Shown here one piece after another: positions 1-8,930 of a stretch of DNA of 44,304 nucleotides. The position numbers and the translations under genes were made by a program. Location: positions 1 to 44,304 of the forward strand of contig JAFGDJ010000159.1 in assembly GCA_016932135.1 (NCBI GenBank). Direction: 5' to 3'. The notes under the pieces are model-generated. The model did no database searches and was not told where the DNA came from. It worked only from the letters and a program-made list of their open reading frames with translations. Within the stretch, counting starts at the first letter, position 1. Each line of letters starts with the position of its first letter. This stretch comes from Spirochaetales bacterium. Lineage in GTDB: Bacteria > Spirochaetota > Spirochaetia > JAFGDJ01.

Positions 1-2
1 AT

Positions 3-131
3 TTTCCCTATTGGCCGGAGGACGAAAATCAGGACGGAGGCCGCTGGCATATATACGGCCTTGGGTTGCAGAAAGACGTTTTGGAATCGGTCTATAACAG
101 AAACGCGAAAAAACTGCTGCGTATCGAGTAA
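3..131 (+). CDS. C-terminal end of an amidohydrolase-family enzyme (partial)
   Basis: An open frame enters from the left edge and stops with TAA at 129-131. It encodes about 42 residues ending GLGLQKDVLESVYNRNAKKLL. The pattern of a short loop followed by a helix with (I/V)Y-x-NA-x-(K/R)LL is the usual C-terminus of TIM-barrel amidohydrolases of the amidohydrolase_2 (PF04909) type, which hydrolyse lactones or decarboxylate cyclic acids. The active-site part lies outside the window, so the substrate cannot be judged. It sits 49 bp upstream of the fucose-isomerase-like gene on the same strand and is probably part of the same catabolic operon, where a lactonase would fit. The family call rests on the tail alone. 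Confidence 0.55.
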   Translation, partial: FPYWPEDENQDGGRWHIYGLGLQKDVLESVYNRNAKKLLRIE

Positions 132-180
132 CGAACTATTCAAATATAACTGAACAATATTTATGGAGGGTACTGCCATT

Positions 181-1560
181 ATGATTAAAGCTAAAGCAGC
201 ATTCATTGTGTACGGCGTTCATAAGGATGGGCTTAAGGATCCTATGGGGGGTCTGTTTATTGACGATGGGATTATTGAAAAATCAAAAAAAGCCCTGGTG
301 GATCAGGGAATCGAGCTTATAGAGAATGATCTGGTCGTGGCGACAAAGCAGGAAGCGAAGCAAGTGATCTGTTCACTGGCGAAGGATGACGGGTTGGACT
401 GCCTGGTGTTGTTCTCGGGTACGTGGATATGGGCGGCAAACATGGTCGGAGCGATACGGGAATTCGCGAAGACGGGCAAAGGCATCATCATCTGGACATA
501 TCCCGGCTCTCAAGGATGGAGGCCCGTCGGAGGCCTGGTATTAAAAGCCGCGCTTAAGGAAGTAGGTATCCGTCACAGATATGTCTACGGGCGTTCGGAA
601 GACAAAAAGGATCTGGACCGCGTCGTGAGTTATATCATGGCATCCGCCGTCAAGAACAGGATCAACATGAGTACCATGGGAGCCTTCGGCGGCAGAGGGA
701 TGGGGCAGACCTGCGGTGTGGCCGATCCCTCCCAATGGATGAAAATCTTCGGTATCGATATCGATTCGCGCGATACAACCGAGCTGATAAATACGGCGGA
801 ATCGGTAAGCCGCCAGGAGCTGGACCAGGCTTACGAGAAAATGGAGAAGAAATTCCGCAACATGCCTGTACAAAATGATGTGACGGAACGGTCGATAAGG
901 CTGTATATAGCTATCAAGAAGCTGCTGAAAAAGAACTGTTTTGATTTTTATACGATCCAGTCATTTCCGGGTTTGGCGGACGACTATGTAGCGAGCTGTT
1001 TCGCCCAGAGCATGATTTTGGACGACGGTATCCCGACGTCTACGTTGTCCGATTTTAATACAGCGATGACCAGCATATTGATGATTTATCTCGGCAGCGA
1101 GAGAGTTTACTACGGTGATTTTCAGTGTATCGATAAAACAAATAATGAAATAAAAATCATCGGCGATGGTGCCATACCACCTTCTCTGGCAAATAAATAC
1201 GGCGCGGGATTTGCGCAACATGGTATACCCACCGAGGGAGGCGCAGGGGGGTTGTCTGTAGAAGCCGTCTGCAAAAAAGGAAGGGGAGTCCTTGGAAGGA
1301 TATGCAGGGTTGATGGACAGTTCAGGCTTGTGGTTGCGAAATGTACGGTAACCGAGCCATCGGACGACGAGATTGAAGCAAGAAGAAAAGAATGCGGCAT
1401 ACCCTTCTGGCCTCACGCCTTTGTAACGGTAGATGCGGATATGGACGCACTTCTGGAAAACTGGGATAACGAATACGCCTGTCTGGGATACGGTGATCAT
1501 TTATATCAGCAGATGCTGGATTTCGCAGAACTGGTTGGTATAGACGCGATTGCCTTATGA
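181..1560 (+). CDS. L-fucose/L-arabinose isomerase-like protein
   Basis: This is a 459-residue protein resembling the short members of the FucI/AraA fold: an N-terminal Rossmann-like part (AFIVYGVH, later LVLFSGTWIWAAN and IIIWTYPGSQ) and a C-terminal FucI-like domain (SDFNTAMT near the middle, HGIPTEGG, WPHAF near the end). Known relatives interconvert aldoses and ketoses using a divalent metal. ATG 181 is preferred over the in-frame ATG at 163 because GGAGGG at 165-170 is a good ribosome binding site for 181 and lies inside the longer reading. By eye, the segment corresponding to the family's CExDxxGA signature reads TLSDFNTA, so a Glu expected to bind metal appears to be Leu. The activity may therefore differ from a classical isomerase. 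The gene ends in an ATGA overlap with the next gene. Confidence 0.75.
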   Translation: MIKAKAAFIVYGVHKDGLKDPMGGLFIDDGIIEKSKKALVDQGIELIENDLVVATKQEAKQVICSLAKDDGLDCLVLFSGTWIWAANMVGAIREFAKTGKGIIIWTYPGSQGWRPVGGLVLKAALKEVGIRHRYVYGRSEDKKDLDRVVSYIMASAVKNRINMSTMGAFGGRGMGQTCGVADPSQWMKIFGIDIDSRDTTELINTAESVSRQELDQAYEKMEKKFRNMPVQNDVTERSIRLYIAIKKLLKKNCFDFYTIQSFPGLADDYVASCFAQSMILDDGIPTSTLSDFNTAMTSILMIYLGSERVYYGDFQCIDKTNNEIKIIGDGAIPPSLANKYGAGFAQHGIPTEGGAGGLSVEAVCKKGRGVLGRICRVDGQFRLVVAKCTVTEPSDDEIEARRKECGIPFWPHAFVTVDADMDALLENWDNEYACLGYGDHLYQQMLDFAELVGIDAIAL

Positions 1561-2549
1561 TAGATGCGGAAACAATGAAAAAAATCGGCAGCCTGCGTCA
1601 GCTTGCCGGTACCCGGCACAGTATGTTGACGGAAGGCGCCGCGAACGGCACTCGGGTAATTGATGTAAACACCGGGGCAGGGTTGACGTTTACGGTGCTG
1701 CCTGACAGGGGACTTGATATCGGAGCAGCGGCGTACAGGGGGATCAACTTTACATACCTGAGTCCTCAGGAAGAGATGAATCCCGCCTTTTGCAGGGTAT
1801 ATAAAAATGAATGGCTGCGGACTTTTTTTGGTGGGTTGCTTACAACCTGCGGTCCGACGAGTTTTGGCCCGTACTGTATAGACGGTGAAGAAGAGCTGGG
1901 ACTTCACGGCAGATTCAACTGTATGCCCGCAAGCCATGTGTGTGATCGAACGAGTGTTGAGAGCGGTGAAATTATCATCGAAGGTGTTATTAACGACTTT
2001 GTATTGTTCGGAGCAAAGGTAAGTATTAAAAGATCGATTCTATGCGAGGTTGGGTCAAATAAAATCACCCTGTGTGACACGGTAAAGAACCTTGGTGGGG
2101 GACCCGCTCCTTACATGATGTTATATCATATAAATTTCGGCTATCCCTTTCTAGACGAAGAAACGCGAACACAGGTGAATAGTTGCAGGGTTGAGGGGTA
2201 CAACGCCTATTCAACGGAATACATAAAAGAAGTCAACCGATTTCACGAGCCCCGGACGGACGCAAAGGAAAAAAACTATCTGCATTATTTTGACTCGGAT
2301 GAGGGCATCGCAAAGGCTATCAATGATGCATTCGGCTTCTGTGTTTCTATCCGATTTAATACCAACGTTCTTCCTTATTTGTCGCAATGGAAATACGAGC
2401 AGATAAGGGATTATGTGCTCGCTTTAGAGCCATGCAGTTCGCCCTGTATCAGCAGAAGAGAGCTTCGGGAGAAAGGTCATCTCAAATATATCGATGCCGG
2501 GGAAACGGTTGTTAATACCGTCACCATTGAGGTGGGTGATACTACCTGA
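1557..2549 (+). CDS. DUF4432 family, galactose-mutarotase-like protein
   Basis: This 330-residue protein has the hallmarks of DUF4432: LPDRGLDIG near residue 45, a GGLLTTCG segment, LGLHGR, and a late WKYEQIRDYVLALEPC segment. The family has the galactose-mutarotase (aldose 1-epimerase) beta-sandwich fold and is found in sugar catabolic operons, where it probably epimerises the anomeric carbon of the incoming sugar. Its start codon overlaps the stop of the isomerase-like gene (ATGA at 1557-1560), indicating translational coupling and joint function. No signal peptide is visible, so it should be cytoplasmic. The exact sugar is unknown. Confidence 0.8.
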   Translation: MIDAETMKKIGSLRQLAGTRHSMLTEGAANGTRVIDVNTGAGLTFTVLPDRGLDIGAAAYRGINFTYLSPQEEMNPAFCRVYKNEWLRTFFGGLLTTCGPTSFGPYCIDGEEELGLHGRFNCMPASHVCDRTSVESGEIIIEGVINDFVLFGAKVSIKRSILCEVGSNKITLCDTVKNLGGGPAPYMMLYHINFGYPFLDEETRTQVNSCRVEGYNAYSTEYIKEVNRFHEPRTDAKEKNYLHYFDSDEGIAKAINDAFGFCVSIRFNTNVLPYLSQWKYEQIRDYVLALEPCSSPCISRRELREKGHLKYIDAGETVVNTVTIEVGDTT

Positions 2550-2601
2550 CTCAACCTGCTTTTTTGAACTATTGTCCGGTTCTATCAGGAGGGAGGAAAT
2601 C

Positions 2602-4092
2602 ATGCCGGTATTTATCGGATTGGATCTAGGCACAACGGGTGTGAAAAGTACTCTCTTTGACCATGAAGGTAAAATCGACGCCTATGCTTACGAAGAATAC
2701 GATCTTGAATCATCTCGCGAAGGCTTTTTCGAGTTAAACCCGTGCGTTTTATCCCGGGCCGTTACAAGTGTACTGCGCCGGTCTTTGAAAGAAGCCCCGC
2801 GACCGGCCGAAGCTGTCTGTGTGACTTCCTTTGGTGAAACTGTGTTTTTAACTGATGCCCGGGGGAAACCGCTTTGCAACGGACTGATATACATAGATAG
2901 GCGCGGTACCGCGGAGGCGGAAGAACTGGAACGGGTATTTGGTTTTGATACCATTGCCGACACGACAGGGGTTAAACCCCACGCCATGTATTCCCTGGCC
3001 AAGCTGTTGTGGCTTGCGAAACATGAGAAGAAAATGGTCGAACGAGTGCGGCGGATATTCTTCGTGGCGGATTTTATTGCTTTTCAACTGGGATCTGATC
3101 ATATAACGGATTATTCTCTTGCCGCTCGCTCGATGGCCCTCAATATTCGCAAAAAATGCTGGTGGAAGGAGATGCTTGACGCAGCCGGACTGAAAGAAAC
3201 CCTTTTTCCTGCTTTAGCAGAAACAGGAACCGTAACCGGGCGGGTGAACGCGGCAGCGGCTGCTGAGACCGGTCTAAAACAGGGCATACCCATTGTGATA
3301 GGAGGCCACGACCAGATCAGCAACGCTTTGGGCGCCGGGGTGCTTCAGAAAGGCAACGCGGCAAACGGACTTGGCACGGTTGATTGTGTTACACCGGCTT
3401 TTCAACTTCCGCCAAGCCTTGTATCGCTGGCAAAAAATAATTACTGTGCGGTTCCCTATGTTTCTCAGGACCTCTGTGTCACCTACGCTTTCAACATTAC
3501 CGGCGGTGCCGTTCTGAAATGGTACAGGGACACTTTCGCTAAAGATCTGCACGCTACCCCTGTGCCTTTTGGAAGCGCTTATAAGGCTTTAGCGGAAGCG
3601 ATGCCTGACACGCCGACAGGGCTTTTGTGTTTGCCCCACTTCGCTGGTTCCGGCACACCGGATATGGATATCCATTCGAAAGGCGTTGTTGTAGGCCTTA
3701 GCCTCAACACAACACGATCGGAATTGTACAAAGGATTTCTGGAAGGCCTGGCCTATGAAGCCATGTATAACCTTGAGAGCCTGCGAGGCTGTGGTGTTGA
3801 GGTGGATGAATTACGTACGGTGGGCGGAGGTGCTCGGTCGTGGGAATGGCTGCAAATCCGTGCCGATGTGTTTGGCAAACCCGTTATACAAATGGGGGTG
3901 GAGGAAGCGGGGACCTTGGGCTGCGCGATCATGGCCGGCAAGGCGGCTGGAGTCTACTCATCCTACGACGAGGGAGTCAATGCCGCCGTTAAAATTGCCC
4001 GCGTCTTTGAACCGAATAGAAAAAAACACGGTTTTTATAAAGAACAATATGAAAGATTTAAACGGCTGTATGCAATTGAAAAGACTTTGTAA
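2602..4092 (+). CDS. FGGY family carbohydrate kinase
   Basis: This 496-residue sugar kinase is the usual length for xylulokinase/fuculokinase relatives. The N-terminus IGLDLGTTGVKSTLFD (residues 5-20) is the first ATP-binding loop. GGHDQ carries the catalytic Asp at residue 237. VGGGARS near residue 410 is the C-terminal adenosine motif. ATG 2602 follows GGAGGGAGG at 2589-2597, so upstream in-frame extensions are unlikely. It should phosphorylate the ketose or polyol made by the upstream isomerase-like protein or by one of the downstream dehydrogenases, supplying a phosphosugar for the aldolase that begins 15 bp downstream. Closest by eye to xylulokinase-like FGGY proteins, but the substrate cannot be read from sequence. 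Confidence 0.85.
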   Translation: MPVFIGLDLGTTGVKSTLFDHEGKIDAYAYEEYDLESSREGFFELNPCVLSRAVTSVLRRSLKEAPRPAEAVCVTSFGETVFLTDARGKPLCNGLIYIDRRGTAEAEELERVFGFDTIADTTGVKPHAMYSLAKLLWLAKHEKKMVERVRRIFFVADFIAFQLGSDHITDYSLAARSMALNIRKKCWWKEMLDAAGLKETLFPALAETGTVTGRVNAAAAAETGLKQGIPIVIGGHDQISNALGAGVLQKGNAANGLGTVDCVTPAFQLPPSLVSLAKNNYCAVPYVSQDLCVTYAFNITGGAVLKWYRDTFAKDLHATPVPFGSAYKALAEAMPDTPTGLLCLPHFAGSGTPDMDIHSKGVVVGLSLNTTRSELYKGFLEGLAYEAMYNLESLRGCGVEVDELRTVGGGARSWEWLQIRADVFGKPVIQMGVEEAGTLGCAIMAGKAAGVYSSYDEGVNAAVKIARVFEPNRKKHGFYKEQYERFKRLYAIEKTL

Positions 4093-4107
4093 TGTCCTGG
4101 AGGGCTT

Positions 4108-4980
4108 ATGTTAGTTTCAATGAAAGAGATGCTGTTGGATGCGGATCAGAAAGGGTATGCGGTGGGCTGCTTCAATGCTGTGGACTTAACAATGGCGCGC
4201 GGTGTGATCGAGGCGGCGGAGGCAGAAAATGCGCCGGTTATCCTTTGCCACGCAGAGTTGCATTGTAAATATACACCCCTGGCAAAGATTGCTCCCATCC
4301 TTATCGAGGAAGCAAAAAACGCGAACGTTCCGGTATCCGTGCTTTTGGATCACGGCAAAAAATTTGAATCTATCATGCAGGCAATTCATTTGGGTTTTAA
4401 CGCGGTGATGTTTGACGGCTCCCACCTGGAGTACAGCGAAAACGTCCGTCAGACAGCGGAGATCGTTCGCATCGCCCACACCCTAGGCGTGACGGTGGAG
4501 GCGGAGCTTGGACAGGTCGCCAGACCGAAGAGTGGAGGCGCGGATGGTGAGGATGATGATAGTACAATCTTTGATACTTCAGGTTATACAGACCCGGAAC
4601 GATCCGGCGCTTTTGTTGAAAAGACCGGCATTGACTGCCTGGCGGCGGCATTCGGCACAGTTCACGGTGTATACCTGGCGGAACCGAGCCTCGATATTGT
4701 GAGGCTTAAGGAAATTCACAGACAGTGTGGTGTTCCCGTGGTCATGCACGGCGGTTCGGGTCTTTCGGAAGCTGATTTTAAAGAGTGCATTCAGAACGGT
4801 GTTTCCAAAATCAATTACTATACGAATATGGCGCTGCAATGCGCCCAGGATATCCAAAAAAGACTCCAGGGTAAAAATGAGAAGGTTTTTTATCATACGT
4901 TGATGATGTGGAGCATCGAGTCCATCGCGGCCAATGTACGAGAGGCTATCCGAATGTTTGGTTCCAGCAAAAAAGCCTGA
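4108..4980 (+). CDS. class II (zinc) ketose-phosphate aldolase
   Basis: This 290-residue protein has all class II fructose-bisphosphate-aldolase landmarks: LLDHG with catalytic Asp81 and zinc ligand His82, VMFDGSHL, EAELGQVA, AFGTVHG with zinc ligand His186, MHGGSG with zinc ligand His214, and SKINYYTN for phosphate binding. It resembles the GatY/KbaY/YdjI branch rather than housekeeping FbaA. The insertion after ELGQVA (PKSGGADGEDDDST, near residue 145) differs from the usual GGxED loop. It cleaves a ketose phosphate to a three-carbon phosphate plus an aldehyde. A GGAGGG ribosome binding site lies just before ATG 4108. The preceding kinase is the likely source of substrate. Confidence 0.88.
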   Translation: MLVSMKEMLLDADQKGYAVGCFNAVDLTMARGVIEAAEAENAPVILCHAELHCKYTPLAKIAPILIEEAKNANVPVSVLLDHGKKFESIMQAIHLGFNAVMFDGSHLEYSENVRQTAEIVRIAHTLGVTVEAELGQVARPKSGGADGEDDDSTIFDTSGYTDPERSGAFVEKTGIDCLAAAFGTVHGVYLAEPSLDIVRLKEIHRQCGVPVVMHGGSGLSEADFKECIQNGVSKINYYTNMALQCAQDIQKRLQGKNEKVFYHTLMMWSIESIAANVREAIRMFGSSKKA

Positions 4981-5008
4981 TGAGGATTAATAGAAATCGA
5001 GGCATCGG

Positions 5009-6169
5009 ATGAAAGCGGTAATATTCGGCGCTGGGAATATCGGAAGAGGTTTTATTGGCAAGGCTTTTTCCGAATCAGGATATGAAGTCTGTTTCGTGGA
5101 CGTCACAAAGGAGATTGTTCACAAACTCAATGAGGAGAAGAGCTATCCCGTCAGAATCGTGTCCAACGGTACAGCCAGTGTCGAAATAGTCAAAAATGTT
5201 CGTGCCGTGAACGGCGGGGACATACAAAGCACTGCCGATGAGATAGCCCGTGCCGATCTTATGGCTACCGCGGTCGGTGTCAACGCTCTGCCGCATATTA
5301 TCAAACCGATCTGTGAGGGACTCAAAAAACGGTTTGACAAAGGCGGTGCGTCGCTGGACATCATCATCTGCGAAAACCTGATGGATGCCGACAAGTATCT
5401 CCGAAAACTCATCGAAGACGAAATGGGCACGAAATATAAAACCGTGCTGGATGAAAAACTTGGTCTAGTTGAGGCATCTATCGGCAGAATGGTGCCCGTT
5501 ATGACGGATGAGATGAAGAAAGGCAATGTGCTCATGGTGTGGGTCGAAGAGTATAATGAATTGCCTGTTGATAAAGCAGCCTTCAAAGGTGACATTCCGG
5601 CGGTAAAGGGCTTCGTGCCTTACTCTCCTTTTGACTTTTATATTAAAAGAAAGCTTTATATACACAATATGTCCCATGCAATATGCGCGTATCTTGGTTG
5701 GCAGAAGGGATATTTATATATCTATGAGTGCGTAAACGACAAGGATATACGGGCCCGGGTTCACGATGCGATGATGGAAACAGCGAAAGCGCTTCATAGG
5801 GAATACGGTTTTTCTTTAGAGGAGCTTCATATCCATATCGAGCATTTGCTGGAACGCTACGGTAACGTTGCCCTTAGTGATACCGTCCAACGGGTAGCCA
5901 GGGATCCCCTGAGAAAGCTCGGAAAAAGCGATAGGTTGATCGGAGCAGCATTGTATTGCCTATCCCGGAATTGCAATCCGCGCGGTCCGATTGAAGGCAC
6001 CATCGCCGCGTTACACTATGACAATCCGGAAGACGAAACCGCGGGGCGGATGCAGCGTATGATCAGACAGCATGGAATCAAAGCATTTCTGAAAGACCAA
6101 TGTGGGTTGAATGATAATGCATGGTTGCTTGAGCAAGTGCTGAGAGGCTATGGCCATGGAGCTTTATAA
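5009..6169 (+). CDS. mannitol-1-phosphate 5-dehydrogenase-like polyol dehydrogenase
   Basis: This 386-residue protein belongs to the polyol-specific long-chain dehydrogenases. It opens with the NAD-binding signature FGAGNIGRGFIG (residues 6-17), typical of MtlD, and carries the catalytic K-x4-N-x2-H motif as Lys215, Asn220 and His223 (KLYIHNMSH). MtlD oxidises mannitol-1-phosphate to fructose-6-phosphate. No mannitol PTS genes are seen here, so the substrate may be another phosphorylated or free polyol or sugar acid made by this operon. GAGG at 4999-5002 supports ATG 5009. The name should be treated as family level. Confidence 0.8.
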   Translation: MKAVIFGAGNIGRGFIGKAFSESGYEVCFVDVTKEIVHKLNEEKSYPVRIVSNGTASVEIVKNVRAVNGGDIQSTADEIARADLMATAVGVNALPHIIKPICEGLKKRFDKGGASLDIIICENLMDADKYLRKLIEDEMGTKYKTVLDEKLGLVEASIGRMVPVMTDEMKKGNVLMVWVEEYNELPVDKAAFKGDIPAVKGFVPYSPFDFYIKRKLYIHNMSHAICAYLGWQKGYLYIYECVNDKDIRARVHDAMMETAKALHREYGFSLEELHIHIEHLLERYGNVALSDTVQRVARDPLRKLGKSDRLIGAALYCLSRNCNPRGPIEGTIAALHYDNPEDETAGRMQRMIRQHGIKAFLKDQCGLNDNAWLLEQVLRGYGHGAL

Positions 6170-6342
6170 TTTGAAAAAGGTGCCGTTTATGTGGAATCGG
6201 TGCCGTAAGAAATGAGAACCCTTCGATCCGGCAAAGTTGGCACAGCCTCAAAACCTTTTACCCGTGCATGGGGCTGCATTGGAAGTCGTAAAGGCCATGT
6301 ATACGGCGAAACCTTGTGCTTCGCTTTTTCCGGGAGACAAAA

Positions 6343-7608
6343 TTGATAACAACCGCAGTCAGGATATATGGAAAAAATGATCTTCGGCTCGAGAGGTTCG
6401 AATTGCCGCCGATTAACACAGATGAAATTCTGGCGAAGGTGGTTTCGGATTCTATCTGTATGTCTTCGTACAAAGCGGCGATCCAGGGCCCAGACCACAA
6501 ACGTGTGCCCGACAATGTAGCTCAGAACCCAACCATCATCGGTCACGAGTTCTGCGGGGAAATCCTAGAAGTGGGTTCTCAATGGAAGGATAAATTCAGT
6601 CCGGGCGATAAATATACCTTACAACCCGCCCATAATAAGAATGGCTCAATGACGGCTCCGGGTTATTCTTATTCTTACTGCGGAGGAGACGCGACCTATG
6701 TGATTATACCGCCTGAAATTATGGAGATGGACTGTCTTTTGAAATTCGATGCGGACGCGTTTTTCCTGGGTTCTCTGGCTGAGCCGATGTCGTGCATTAC
6801 GGGCACCTACCACGCCATGTACCATACTGTGCAGGGTTCTTATGTGCACCATATGGGTATAAGGAAAGGCGGGAAAATGGCGATACTTGCGGGCGCGGGG
6901 CCCATGGGCCTCGGAGCTGTCGACTATGCGCTGCATAATCCGGATGTAAAACCGTCTCTGCTTGTGGTGACGGATGTGGACGAAGTACGGCTTAAAAGAG
7001 CCATGGAACTGTTTAAGCCCGATGACGCGCGGAGCAAGGGTGTGCGGTTGGTATATGTAAATACCGAATCCGAGGGCGCCATAGAAAAACTGAAAACCCT
7101 GGCAAAGGGCACAGGTTATGACGATGTGTTTGTCATGGCTCCCGTACGGGCGGTTATTAAGCAGGGCGATGCCATCCTCGGTAAAGACGGGTGTCTGAAT
7201 TTCTTCGCGGGTCCGCCGGACCCCGATTTCAAGGGGGAGTTCAATTTCTACAATGTTCATTATTCGGGTACGCATATCGTGGGTACAAGCGGCGGCAACA
7301 ACGATGACATGCGTGAATCCCTCGATTTGATGTCAAAAGGGTTTATTAACCCGTCCGCCATGGTGACCCATATCGGCGGCCTTGATTGCGTGATCGAGAC
7401 GACGCTCAACCTTCCTGCGATACCCGGAGGCAAGAAGCTTATATACACTGCAATTTCCATGCCTTTGACGGCGATAGCGGATTTTGAGAAGAAGGGTAAA
7501 ACGGACCCGCTGTTCGCGGCTCTAGATCGGGCCGTCAAAAGAACGAACAACCTCTGGAATGCTCAAGCGGAGAAGTACCTGTTAAATAACGCGAAAAGTA
7601 TTTATTGA
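6343..7608 (+). CDS. zinc-dependent alcohol dehydrogenase, SorE/YdjJ-like
   Basis: This is a 421-residue medium-chain dehydrogenase resembling L-sorbose-1-phosphate reductase (SorE) and E. coli YdjJ. Likely zinc ligands are Cys39 (SICMSS), His68 in GHEFCGE, and Glu147 in SLAEPMSC. The NAD(P)-binding glycine motif is AGAGPMG near residues 183-189. The TTG at 6343 is chosen because GGGAG at 6331-6335 is spaced as a ribosome binding site and because the family typically begins (M)xTxAVRxYGKxDLRLE; a GTG at 6316 would add nine unlikely residues. About 173 bp separate it from the previous gene, longer than elsewhere in the operon, and I see no convincing gene there. Probably interconverts a polyol or sugar alcohol phosphate and a ketose. 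Confidence 0.8.
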   Translation: MITTAVRIYGKNDLRLERFELPPINTDEILAKVVSDSICMSSYKAAIQGPDHKRVPDNVAQNPTIIGHEFCGEILEVGSQWKDKFSPGDKYTLQPAHNKNGSMTAPGYSYSYCGGDATYVIIPPEIMEMDCLLKFDADAFFLGSLAEPMSCITGTYHAMYHTVQGSYVHHMGIRKGGKMAILAGAGPMGLGAVDYALHNPDVKPSLLVVTDVDEVRLKRAMELFKPDDARSKGVRLVYVNTESEGAIEKLKTLAKGTGYDDVFVMAPVRAVIKQGDAILGKDGCLNFFAGPPDPDFKGEFNFYNVHYSGTHIVGTSGGNNDDMRESLDLMSKGFINPSAMVTHIGGLDCVIETTLNLPAIPGGKKLIYTAISMPLTAIADFEKKGKTDPLFAALDRAVKRTNNLWNAQAEKYLLNNAKSIY

Positions 7609-7623
7609 CCGGGAGTTTGTAAT

Positions 7624-8763
7624 ATGCAGAAAAGGCTGTTAATCTTTGCCACATATTCAACAGTTCTCATGCTGGGTATATACATATCTTTATATCAGTA
7701 TACAATATTGAAATTTTCGCAGCTTTTTATGCTCAACGCAGCAGCCATGGGTCTTATGATAGGTATCCAGCATGCCGGTATGGCGATTCCCCCGCTGTTT
7801 CTCGGTGTGTTAAGCGGAAAAAAAGGTAAAAAAAAAGTAATCCTTATTTCGTATGGACTGATGGTGACAGGGACGGCAATAATCGGTTTGATGCATTGTC
7901 TTCTCATTTTCATTGCTTCGATTTTTTTCATCGGAGCAGGTTTTTCAGTTATGGAAGCCACCCTGAGCGCGGTATTGGCTGATGAATTTTCGGATTCATC
8001 CAAACTCCACCTGAATTTTTCCCAGGTTGCGTTCAGCTGCGGCGCCCTCGCGGGACCCCTCATCGCAGCGAGCCTCCTCTATCGGGGCGTCTACTTTCAG
8101 CATTTGTTTTTATGCTGCGCTGCTATATTTCTTGTTCTGGGCGTTATGTTCATTTTTACCAAACACCAAAAGGATAAGGATGAGGCGCCCTGTCAAAGTC
8201 TATGCGTATATATCACCGCTTTTGTACACAACAGAATGTTGCTGCTGCTTGCTGTCAGTATCTTTTTATATATGGGTATCGAAAATACAATCGCAAACTT
8301 TACAGACAGCTATTTTGACCTGACCCTGCGCACACCGGAATTAAGTGCTGTGGCCCTTTCATTTTTCTGGGGTGCCATGATACCGTCAAGATTCTTGGCG
8401 GGTATTATTAAGATGGACTTCAGGAAAATGTTTATCTTTTTAGCTGTGCTTGTATTTTTCGGAGCAATTACCGCAATGCTTGTACCGGATAACAGGATGA
8501 AGATTGTTATGTATGCTCTGTGCGGCTTTGGCTGTGGACCTCTGTGGCCGCTGATGATGGATACGGCTGCAAAAAATAGAAAAGGCTCTTCAGGACCCGT
8601 GCTGAATATCATGTTTTCCTTAGGCGCTATGGGCGGTGCTTTAATGCCGATCGTTTCAGGTATGCTTGTAAGCGCCGTTCATGAGACCGTGGCCTATTAT
8701 TTTTGCGCAATCGTAACAATAGTGATGCTGGCTGTGTATCTCCGGATTACGAAAAGGGTGTAA
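7624..8763 (+). CDS. MFS transporter
   Basis: This 379-residue very hydrophobic protein has about 11-12 membrane helices. The cytoplasmic loop between helices 2 and 3 (GVLSGKKGKKKV, residues about 60-71) is a basic MFS motif A variant. It has a central loop (TKHQKDKDEAP) and ends in RITKRV. It starts 15 bp after the zinc dehydrogenase with GGGAG as ribosome binding site, so it is operonic. Most likely it imports the sugar or polyol degraded by the upstream enzymes, or exports a product. It is shorter than typical 400-450-residue sugar permeases but looks complete. The stop marks the end of the low-GC operon. Confidence 0.82.
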   Translation: MQKRLLIFATYSTVLMLGIYISLYQYTILKFSQLFMLNAAAMGLMIGIQHAGMAIPPLFLGVLSGKKGKKKVILISYGLMVTGTAIIGLMHCLLIFIASIFFIGAGFSVMEATLSAVLADEFSDSSKLHLNFSQVAFSCGALAGPLIAASLLYRGVYFQHLFLCCAAIFLVLGVMFIFTKHQKDKDEAPCQSLCVYITAFVHNRMLLLLAVSIFLYMGIENTIANFTDSYFDLTLRTPELSAVALSFFWGAMIPSRFLAGIIKMDFRKMFIFLAVLVFFGAITAMLVPDNRMKIVMYALCGFGCGPLWPLMMDTAAKNRKGSSGPVLNIMFSLGAMGGALMPIVSGMLVSAVHETVAYYFCAIVTIVMLAVYLRITKRV

Positions 8764-8891
8764 AGATGAAAATAACCGGGCTTATATAATAATAAACTTA
8801 GAAGGGTTTTTATGAATGAGCTTTTAATGGTTTGTATCCGGTTTTCATTGATATGACCCCAGAGTCGGGGATAGTATGCCAGAGGCTCCTG

Positions 8892-8920
8892 TTGACAGTC
8901 CGGAAAGGGAAACATACAAT
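8892..8920 (+). promoter_or_regulatory. sigma70-type promoter of the AraC regulator
   Basis: TTGACA (8892-8897), 17 bp, TACAAT (8915-8920). This near-consensus promoter would start transcription about 8926-8928, only a few nt before ATG 8931. No Shine-Dalgarno sequence lies between. Confidence 0.7.
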
Positions 8921-8930
8921 TCTTTTCACC

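Noticed and set aside
163-180. ATG 163 as the start of the fucose-isomerase-like gene.
   Set aside because: GGAGGG at 165-170 is inside it and is correctly spaced for ATG 181.
6170-6342. A possible gene remnant in the 173-bp gap before the zinc dehydrogenase.
   Set aside because: One short open frame exists, but it has no recognisable similarity and no ribosome binding site.
8764-8880. A possible terminator or a 14-residue ORF (near 8811) after the MFS gene.
   Set aside because: No stable GC hairpin followed by a T-run is visible, and the small ORF has no support.
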